This document shows positions 1 through 5,136 of a stretch of 5,509 bases of DNA, piece by piece. Origin of the DNA: Flavobacterium sp. (lineage in GTDB: Bacteria; Bacteroidota; Bacteroidia; Flavobacteriales; Flavobacteriaceae). The notes under the pieces were generated by a model. The model did not search any database, was not told where the DNA came from, and saw only the letters and a list, made by a program, of their open reading frames with translations. Numbering within the stretch: the stretch's first letter is position 1; each line of letters opens with the position of its first letter. Location of the stretch: the NCBI GenBank assembly GCA_005792865.1, contig SXQR01000238.1, positions 1 through 5,509 on the forward strand, read 5' to 3'. Made by a program: the position numbers and the translations under genes.

Positions 1-25
1 AAAAATCCCGCGGTCAACGCGGGAT
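1..25 (-). terminator. Intrinsic terminator closing the def-DUF5606 operon
   Basis: On the minus strand an 8-bp perfect stem (plus-strand arms at 5-12 and 18-25, GC-rich core CCCGCG/CGCGGG) encloses a 5-base loop and is followed at once by five T residues (complement of A1-A5). It lies 8 bases past the TAG stop of the DUF5606-like gene, the expected place for a Rho-independent terminator. The T tract may continue beyond the window edge. On the plus strand no T run follows the stem directly, so it looks unidirectional. Confidence 0.85.
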
Positions 26-33
26 CGGATGGT

Positions 34-462
34 CTATTTTTCCTCGGCGGGCGCTTCGGCCTCCGCTTTGGCAGGCGCTTCCTTGGAGACGAGCCCCTTG
101 GCCTGCAGCATGTTGTACCAATTCAGGACTTTCTTGATGTCCGATGGGTAAACACGTTCCTCGTCGTATTCCGGCAGTACCTCCCTGAAATAGGCCGTGA
201 GCGTTCCATTGTCTTCCTTGTGGGAGATTGCAGGCCCGTTGTCTTCCTTTACCGCAATGTTGCGCATGACCTCAGCGAGTGGTTTTTCCTCCTGATGCGT
301 GTACATCGAGATTTCCGAAAGCAGGCTGACGTTATTGCGCAGCCCCACCGTGATCTTCTTGCCGTCGATGAGTGATTCGGCCACAAAGCCCGAACGCGTC
401 TGTACCTTTAAAACATATAGCCCGGGCTTGCCCGATATGGCCAAAATCTTGTCTAAATTCAT
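34..462 (-). CDS. DUF5606-like conserved flavobacterial protein
   Basis: This 142-residue protein resembles the DUF5606 family that sits next to peptide deformylase in many flavobacteria; its molecular function is not known. What is visible: a compact N-terminal part beginning MNLDKILAISGKPGLY, which reads like a small beta-rich domain (about residues 1-55); a middle segment with two copies of KEDNG; a conserved-looking helical part with YFREVLPEYDEERVYPSDIKKV and WYNML (about 91-120); and a low-complexity Ala/Glu/Lys tail (about 127-142). There is no signal peptide or membrane segment, so it is probably cytoplasmic. The start fits the family N-terminus and is preceded by an A-rich stretch, not a Shine-Dalgarno sequence. 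It begins 11 bases after the def stop, so the two are almost certainly one transcript, ending at the terminator at 1-25. The family name is from memory; the gene call itself is firm. Confidence 0.85.
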   Translation of the reverse strand: MNLDKILAISGKPGLYVLKVQTRSGFVAESLIDGKKITVGLRNNVSLLSEISMYTHQEEKPLAEVMRNIAVKEDNGPAISHKEDNGTLTAYFREVLPEYDEERVYPSDIKKVLNWYNMLQAKGLVSKEAPAKAEAEAPAEEK

Positions 463-473
463 ATAATGATTGT

Positions 474-1061
474 TTATCTTCCTTTCTTGGCGACGAATTT
501 CATCCGATAATCCGGCCGCGTCTTGCCTTCCATGATGTTTTGGAGTTTCTTTTGGATCAGGCGTTTTTTGAGCGAAGAGATCCTGTCGGTGAAGAGGATG
601 CCCTCGATGTGGTCATATTCATGCTGGATCACGCGCGCGATCAGGCCGTCAAACACCTCGGTGTGAAGGTTGAAATCCTCGTCGCGGTACTCGATCGTGA
701 TGCGCTCGTGCCTGAAGACGTCTTCCCTGACTTCGGGAATGGAGAGGCATCCTTCGTTGAAGCCCCACTCCTCGCCTTCCTCCTTTACGATATTGGCATT
801 GATGAAGGTGCGCCTGAAATTGCGCAGCTGCTCGCGCTCTTCCGGAGAAAGCTCATCGTCATCCGAAAATGGCTTCGTGTCCACGATGAATACCCGGATC
901 GCCAGGCCAACCTGCGGTGCCGCCAGGCCGACGCCAAAAGCATTGTACATGGTCTCGTACATATCGGCGATGACCTGCTTCAGGTGCGGATATTCGGGCG
1001 TGACATCGACCCCTTTCTTACGAAGGACCGGGTCGCCGTAACCAATTATGGGTAAAATCAT
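474..1061 (-). CDS. def: Peptide deformylase
   Basis: Metal-dependent cytoplasmic hydrolase that removes the N-formyl group from the initiator methionine of nascent proteins. All three family motifs are intact in the 195-residue product: GVGLAAPQ at 43-50, EGCLS at 103-107 and QHEYDH at 146-151. By family knowledge Cys105, His147 and His151 bind the metal and Glu148 is the catalytic acid/base. The Cys-to-His spacing (42 residues) equals that of the E. coli enzyme (Cys90-His132). Motif 1 lies at the same position as in E. coli but motif 2 is 15 residues further on, so there is an insertion of about 15 residues between them, around the acidic stretch SDDDELSPEE (about 66-75). The C-terminal tail is rich in Lys/Arg, with a probable helix at about 160-178. 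It is the first gene of a two-gene operon with the DUF5606-like gene. The start is the ATG preceded by an A-rich leader, about 25 bases below a -7 promoter match. Confidence 0.97.
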   Translation of the reverse strand: MILPIIGYGDPVLRKKGVDVTPEYPHLKQVIADMYETMYNAFGVGLAAPQVGLAIRVFIVDTKPFSDDDELSPEEREQLRNFRRTFINANIVKEEGEEWGFNEGCLSIPEVREDVFRHERITIEYRDEDFNLHTEVFDGLIARVIQHEYDHIEGILFTDRISSLKKRLIQKKLQNIMEGKTRPDYRMKFVAKKGR

Positions 1062-1091
1062 GTTTTGCTTTTTAGCCCTTTAGAGTGTGGG

Positions 1092-1099
1092 CAAAAATA
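1092..1099 (-). promoter_or_regulatory. Probable -7 promoter element for def
   Basis: Read on the minus strand this is TATTTTTG, an exact match to the Bacteroidota -7 consensus TAnnTTTG. A start of transcription about 5-7 bases downstream would give a leader of roughly 25 bases before the def ATG at 1061. No convincing -33 TTTG lies at the expected spacing, and the match sits in an A/T-rich run (1093-1108) where chance hits are easier, so confidence is moderate. Confidence 0.5.
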
Positions 1100-1177
1100 A
1101 ATAAAAAAACACTTCTGGGGGCGCGTGTTGGCCATTTGGGAATAAATTATAATTCGATGCTAAAATGGGCACCAGCA

Positions 1178-1209
1178 TTTGAGTGACCCTTGCCTGATGA
1201 TTACCTTTG
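1178..1209 (+). promoter_or_regulatory. Bacteroidota-type promoter of the FUSC gene
   Basis: TTTG at 1178-1181 and TACCTTTG at 1202-1209 match the -33 (TTTG) and -7 (TAnnTTTG) consensus exactly, with 20 bases between them, within the usual range for this phylum. Transcription would begin about 1214-1216, only 3-5 bases before the ATG at 1219. The -7 box contains a TTG (1207-1209) that is in frame with the gene, but it lies upstream of the predicted transcript start and so cannot be the start codon if this promoter is used. Confidence 0.75.
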
Positions 1210-1218
1210 CAGCGACTT

Positions 1219-3432
1219 ATGGTAAGGAAAATCACACATTTCACGCAAGGCCTCAATTTCTCGAATGCGATCAAGGTTACATTCGCGGCCTGCGTCCCCG
1301 TCATAGCGGGCGCACAAATGGGATATTTCGAGGCCGGCTTTGCCATTGCATTGGGTGCCTTGCTCGTATTTCCAAGTGACGTCGCCGGGCACCTCAAGCA
1401 CAAGGTGGCGGGGATTGCGATCGCGGCGCTGATCGTGGCGGGCAGCGCATTCGTGGTCAATATTGCGCTGGTGCACGATGCGGTATTCTATGCAGTGCTT
1501 GCGGTGACGCTCTTCCTGCTTTCGATGATTTCGGCCTATGGCCAGCGCGCCACGATGGTGTCCTTTTCGGGGCTGTTGTCGGTTTCACTGGCGTTTTCGA
1601 CTTCCTTTACGCTGCCCGAACTCATCACCCATTGCCTTTTGATGCTTGCCGGCGGGCTGTTCTATCTCGCCGTATCGCTGATGTTCCATTTTGCCCGGCC
1701 GCACCGTTATGCCGAACTGCAACTGGCCGAATGCATGCGGCTGACGGCCAAGTATCTCAAATTCAGGGGCGACCTTTGGGCCAAAGGGGCCGACCGCGTC
1801 AAGATTGCCGGGAAGCAACTGGAACTGCAGGTGGAACTCAACACGATACACGAGAACATCCGCGAGACTGTCATCCGCGGGCGCACATCTGAAGGCACCT
1901 CCGACCGCAACCGGCGCATGCTCATCATCTTCATCTCCCTGGTCGAGATCCTGGAACTCGCCCTTGCCAATGCGTTTGACCATCCGGCGCTGCACCGGCG
2001 TTTTGGCGGGCACAATGTCCTGGCAGTTTACAGGCAACTGGCCTACAACCTTGGGTCGACATTAAAGAAACTCGCATCGGCGGCCCTTGCCAACAAGCGC
2101 TTCGAACTCAAACACAACCTCAGGGAAGACCTCGACGGATTTGAACGCTCGATAGCCGACTACGCCGCAGTGCCCGGTCCCGAAACGGCCGAGGGCGTGA
2201 TCATCCTCAATGCGCTGCTCCACTATGCCGAAAAACAGGTCGAGAAAATCATGCTCATTGCCCGGTCCTATTCGAGGGAATCGCTCAGGCACGATGTACG
2301 GGGTGCCGACCGCGACCTCGAGAAGTTCCTCACACCGCAACATTATTTCTTGAGCATCCTTTGGGAAAACATGAGCCTGAAGAGTTCGGTTTTCAGGCAT
2401 TCCCTGCGGCTCACCACCACGATCATCGCGGGTTTTGTCATCGGAAACCTTCTCCCGCTCCAAAATGTCTATTGGATCCTGCTGACCATCGTGGTCATCA
2501 TGAGGCCCGGTTACGGATTGACCAAGGAACGTTCCTATCAAAGGATCATCGGGACGATTTTGGGCGGTTTCGCGGCATTCGGGATCCTGTTATTGGTGGA
2601 CAACAACATTGCGATCGCGGCCATGGCGATTGTGGCGATGATACTCGGTTTTGCCTTTTCCCAGACCAATTACAAGGCCGGGGCGACCTTTGTGACCATT
2701 TATGTGGTGTTTTTGTATGCGATGCTGACGCCCGATGTACGCAGCCTTGTGCAATACCGGATACTCGACACGGTGGCCGGTGCCGGACTTGCCTTCGCGG
2801 CCAATTACCTGCTCTGGCCCTCGTGGGAATTCCTGGCGGTGCGGGCGTATCTGGAAAAGGCAGTGGCTGCAAACGGATCGTATCTCGGTGAAATCATGCA
2901 ATTGTACCACGCAAAGGGAGACGTGCCCGTTTCCTACCGGCTGGCGCGAAAGGCCGCCTTCATCGAGACGGGCAACCTGATGGCGTCCTATCAAAGGATG
3001 GCGCAGGAACCCAAATCCAAACAAAAACACCTTACGCGCATCTATAAGATTGCAGTCCTGAACCATTCCCTGCTGTCAACGGCTGCGGCGCTGGGCACCT
3101 TTATCCAGTCCCATACGATGCGAAGGTCGGCAGCGATTGACAAGGCGCTGGCGGCCTCCGTGGCGAATCTCGGGGATGCCGAAATGATCCTTTCGGGAAA
3201 GGGTGCACCCGCACACCGCGAGGAGGTTCGATTGTCCGACCTGCGCCAGATCAGGCGTGACGAAATCCAGCGCAATGTCGAAGGCGAAATCGAACAACAA
3301 GCAGCGATGCAACGCGCCGACCTGGTCCTGCGGCAACTCGTCTGGCTCATTGACCTGACGGCGAATATCCGCCGGGCGGCCGAAACTTTTGGGGAAGAGT
3401 CAGATCATCCGTCGCAACAGGTAATCCTGTAG
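1219..3432 (+). CDS. FUSC/YccS-type inner-membrane protein
   Basis: A 737-residue membrane protein of the fusaric-acid-resistance-like (FUSC, YccS/YhfK) group, whose members are suspected efflux or envelope proteins; no substrate can be read from the sequence. The layout is the usual duplicated one: a first block of about six hydrophobic segments (about residues 15-160), a long soluble helical region (about 165-385), a second block of about six segments (about 395-535), and a C-terminal soluble helical region (about 540-737). The second block carries the FUSC-typical stretch YWILLTIVVIMRPGYG followed by basic residues (about 418-433). Length is close to the roughly 720 residues of YccS. A TTG at 1207 would add four residues, but it falls inside the -7 promoter box, so I chose the ATG at 1219, which begins MVRKITHF. 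It has its own promoter, runs divergently from def, and its last 33 bases overlap the end of ruvX on the other strand. A fusaric acid or aromatic-acid role should not be assumed. Confidence 0.88.
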   Translation: MVRKITHFTQGLNFSNAIKVTFAACVPVIAGAQMGYFEAGFAIALGALLVFPSDVAGHLKHKVAGIAIAALIVAGSAFVVNIALVHDAVFYAVLAVTLFLLSMISAYGQRATMVSFSGLLSVSLAFSTSFTLPELITHCLLMLAGGLFYLAVSLMFHFARPHRYAELQLAECMRLTAKYLKFRGDLWAKGADRVKIAGKQLELQVELNTIHENIRETVIRGRTSEGTSDRNRRMLIIFISLVEILELALANAFDHPALHRRFGGHNVLAVYRQLAYNLGSTLKKLASAALANKRFELKHNLREDLDGFERSIADYAAVPGPETAEGVIILNALLHYAEKQVEKIMLIARSYSRESLRHDVRGADRDLEKFLTPQHYFLSILWENMSLKSSVFRHSLRLTTTIIAGFVIGNLLPLQNVYWILLTIVVIMRPGYGLTKERSYQRIIGTILGGFAAFGILLLVDNNIAIAAMAIVAMILGFAFSQTNYKAGATFVTIYVVFLYAMLTPDVRSLVQYRILDTVAGAGLAFAANYLLWPSWEFLAVRAYLEKAVAANGSYLGEIMQLYHAKGDVPVSYRLARKAAFIETGNLMASYQRMAQEPKSKQKHLTRIYKIAVLNHSLLSTAAALGTFIQSHTMRRSAAIDKALAASVANLGDAEMILSGKGAPAHREEVRLSDLRQIRRDEIQRNVEGEIEQQAAMQRADLVLRQLVWLIDLTANIRRAAETFGEESDHPSQQVIL

Positions 3433-3816
3433 CATGATGGTAGCCGAAACCTCGTCGAGAAGCGCCTTGTTGGCCCGCTTGCCCTTCTTCGCGCCCGATT
3501 CGACCAGCGACCGCATCGCGAGTTTGGACGTGAAACGCTCGTCCACGCGCACCACTTCAACTTGGGGGAAACTTGCCTTGAATTTTGCCGAGAAAGCATC
3601 GGCTGCGGCGGCACTTTGCGACGGGGTGTTGTCCATTTGCCTCGGATCGCCAATGAGCGCCTTAGAGACGTTTTCGCGGGAAAAATAATCCGTGAGGTAC
3701 TGGAATACTGAATCGGTGGGGACCGTGGCCAAACCGGAAGCGATGATCTGCAACTCATCGGTCACGGCCAGCCCCGTCCTTTTTTCCCCATAATCGATGG
3801 CCAGGATGCGCGGCAT
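3400..3816 (-). CDS. ruvX: RuvX/YqgF family RNase H-fold nuclease
   Basis: The 138-residue product, exactly the length of E. coli YqgF, belongs to the Holliday-junction-resolvase-like RNase H-fold family. Members are annotated as putative resolvases, and in E. coli YqgF has been linked to maturation of the 16S rRNA 5' end; it acts in the cytoplasm. Visible motifs: the first strand with IDYGEKRTGLAVTD (residues 7-20, likely catalytic Asp8); LIGDPRQMDN (54-63), the family's substrate-side loop; VDERFTS (91-97, acidic Asp92/Glu93); and LDEVSATIMLQDYL (120-133, likely catalytic Asp121). All acidic positions expected for metal binding are present. The start is the ATG preceded by eight A residues. 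It lies 33 bases downstream of the META lipoprotein gene on the same strand, probably in one transcript, and I see no promoter in that gap. Its 3' end is antisense to the end of the FUSC gene and no terminator is evident. Confidence 0.95.
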   Translation of the reverse strand: MPRILAIDYGEKRTGLAVTDELQIIASGLATVPTDSVFQYLTDYFSRENVSKALIGDPRQMDNTPSQSAAAADAFSAKFKASFPQVEVVRVDERFTSKLAMRSLVESGAKKGKRANKALLDEVSATIMLQDYLLRRMI

Positions 3817-3849
3817 GTTTTTTTTGCGAATTACCGATTAATTTTTGGT

Positions 3850-4572
3850 TTACCGAACCTTCTCCGGGACGGGCAACGCCTCGAACTTTGCAATCACCGA
3901 TTGCCCTTTGCGCAATTGAAGCATTTTCCCGTTGACGATGAAATTGTCCGCGGCGGTAAGCGCCTGTACAAGAGGCCCTTCGAGGTTGGCGTCGGCGCAC
4001 GCCATTTCGGTCTGGATTACCTCTGCAAACTCAATCTGCGAACCCTTTATGGTAAATTTACCGCCAATACTGTTGCAACCCGCGTATGCCGTAAAGCTGC
4101 GGTCGGCCGAGACGGTCATGAACGGGTCTTCCTGCTGTATCTTGCGCGTGGCCTTGCCGTTGAGTTCGACAAGCGTCCAGCGGGCAGCCGGAATTTCCGG
4201 TATTTCCATATTGGCATGCCTGGTTTCAGGCAACTTGTACAGGGTATCCTTGGTGGACTCGAACACCAGCGCATCGGGAAGGACGCTGAGGCGGATCTGG
4301 GGAAGGCCCTTTCGCGAAAGCAACAGGTAACGGCCGCCGGCGGACCATCTGTATGTCCCGATGGCGGTGAGGTGCCCGCTTATCGAATAGGTGAAGTTTT
4401 CCGAAATCTGCAACGACAACGGTCCCTGCGGGCAGCCATGGCAACGGTTGGCGTATTTCCCCATGTAACGCAGGTTCGCGGATGTCGCCGCAGGTGCCGA
4501 ATCTTGGAAAGGTTCGGGAACGTCTTTTCCCATACAGGAACCCAACAGAAATAGCAGCAGTAAATATTTCAT
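3850..4572 (-). CDS. Lipoprotein with NlpE-like segment and META (HslJ-like) domain
   Basis: A 240-residue predicted lipoprotein. The N-terminus MKYLLLLFLLGSC gives a short signal peptide and lipobox with Cys13 as the lipidated residue. An upstream in-frame ATG at 4590 would add six residues (MCQSLP) ahead of the Lys and spoil the compact signal, so I chose 4572. About residues 36-115 (GKYANRCHGCPQG, then alternating strands with TYSISG and GTYRW) resemble the NlpE N-terminal domain, including a paired-cysteine CHGC at 44-47. About residues 131-230 form a META/HslJ-like domain: RWTLVELNG at 131-139, YAGCNSIGG at 163-171 and TEMAC at 188-192, all characteristic of that fold. In the family such proteins sit in the envelope and are linked to stress, copper or drug tolerance in some bacteria, but biochemical roles are poorly known. 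It is upstream of ruvX by 33 bases and divergent from the small secreted protein. The META assignment is solid, NlpE less so. Confidence 0.85.
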   Translation of the reverse strand: MKYLLLLFLLGSCMGKDVPEPFQDSAPAATSANLRYMGKYANRCHGCPQGPLSLQISENFTYSISGHLTAIGTYRWSAGGRYLLLSRKGLPQIRLSVLPDALVFESTKDTLYKLPETRHANMEIPEIPAARWTLVELNGKATRKIQQEDPFMTVSADRSFTAYAGCNSIGGKFTIKGSQIEFAEVIQTEMACADANLEGPLVQALTAADNFIVNGKMLQLRKGQSVIAKFEALPVPEKVR

Positions 4573-4630
4573 CGGCAATGATTGGCACATAAAATTAAGG
4601 CGAATGCGGAATTATTCGGTGTAAATCCCA

Positions 4631-4638
4631 TAATATTG
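4631..4638 (+). promoter_or_regulatory. Possible -7 element for the small secreted protein
   Basis: TAATATTG matches TAnnTTTG at five of the six fixed positions and would give a leader of about 65 bases before the ATG at 4711. No -33 TTTG lies at the right distance and the surrounding intergenic DNA (4573-4710) is A/T-rich, so this is a weak call. No other clear promoter was found for either gene leaving this divergent region. Confidence 0.2.
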
Positions 4639-4710
4639 TAAAGTTTAACAAATGTGGCTTGAAATAACGCCGAAATTATGGCGTTGAAATTGAGCCCCAT
4701 TTACCGAAAC

Positions 4711-5100
4711 ATGAAACTGAAAATGCTCCTGTTGATGCTCGCGGTGTCGCCGCTGGCCATTTCCCAGTCCCGCGTCTATGCCTTCCATGAGGTTAGCACC
4801 CGCGACGGCAATTCCGACTGGGTCCCGCAAGCTAATTCAAAGATTCGCACCGCCCAATTTACCGACGATCACATCGAGCTAAGACTGGGCCGCCATTACG
4901 AACTTGACATCCTCTCCACGACACACCTGCCGGACAAGGGCGTGGTATACGTTTGCAATGACCAGTTCAAATCGCGCGTGACGGTCATGCTGATCGACGA
5001 GTCCAAGATGTTTGTCTATGACGACAACAACCGCTACCTGGTCAAGCTGCTTCCGCGCAAGGTCATAAGGGACCGTCTTTACGCGCGCAACGACCGATAA
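4711..5100 (+). CDS. Small secreted protein of unknown function
   Basis: I do not recognise this 129-residue protein. Its N-terminus MKLKMLLLMLAVSPLAIS is a standard Sec signal peptide (two Lys, a hydrophobic core, small residues before a likely cut after Ser18), and no lipobox Cys follows, so it should be periplasmic or exported. The mature part (about 110 residues) alternates polar and hydrophobic residues as in a beta-rich fold, with stretches such as HIELRLGRHYELDIL (54-68), VVYVCND (78-84), VTVMLID (90-96) and FVYDD (101-105). It contains a single Cys (82) and a basic C-terminus (RKVIRDRLYARNDR). An ATG 33 bases upstream at 4678 would give an unusually long leader before the signal peptide, so I prefer 4711. 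It is divergent from the META lipoprotein gene and ends 36 bases before dapD. Reading-frame integrity and a clean signal peptide support a real gene. Confidence 0.75.
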   Translation: MKLKMLLLMLAVSPLAISQSRVYAFHEVSTRDGNSDWVPQANSKIRTAQFTDDHIELRLGRHYELDILSTTHLPDKGVVYVCNDQFKSRVTVMLIDESKMFVYDDNNRYLVKLLPRKVIRDRLYARNDR

Positions 5101-5115
5101 TTTTTTGCCATTGGT

Positions 5116-5123
5116 TATCTTTG
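5116..5123 (+). promoter_or_regulatory. Probable -7 promoter element for dapD
   Basis: TATCTTTG is an exact match to the Bacteroidota -7 consensus TAnnTTTG. Transcription would begin about 5128-5130, leaving only about 7-9 leader bases before the dapD ATG at 5137; the leader area is A-rich (5125-5130). No TTTG occurs at the usual -33 distance, which falls in the end of the preceding gene. The position right before an essential biosynthetic gene supports it. Confidence 0.6.
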
Positions 5124-5136
5124 CAAAAAAGACCAC

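Noticed and set aside
372..1055. Long plus-strand open frame (227 codons) opposite def
   Set aside because: It is antisense to a peptide deformylase with all motifs intact. The translation shows no recognisable domain and the frame is open because of the GC-rich codon pattern of def.
1128..1153. E. coli-like promoter TTGGCC ... TATAAT before the FUSC gene
   Set aside because: Spacing is 14 bases, too short, and the organism appears to use the Bacteroidota consensus, for which a perfect site exists downstream.
1207..1209. TTG as start codon of the FUSC gene
   Set aside because: It lies inside the -7 promoter box, upstream of the predicted transcript start. The ATG at 1219 gives a normal N-terminus.
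3901..4554. Plus-strand open frame (217 codons) opposite the META lipoprotein
   Set aside because: It mirrors a gene with a clear lipobox and META motifs, and its own product is Arg/Gly-rich with no domain or promoter, so it is a shadow frame.
4590..4597. TAATTTTA on the minus strand as -7 element for the META lipoprotein
   Set aside because: The last position deviates from TAnnTTTG, no -33 element lies at a normal distance, and the DNA is A/T-rich. It would give a 12-base leader, so it is possible but not supported enough to list.
5060..5106. Terminator between the small secreted protein and dapD
   Set aside because: There is a six-T run at 5101-5106, but the sequence before it forms no stable stem; the best pairing, GGTC/GACC at 5060-5073, is only four bases long and too far away.
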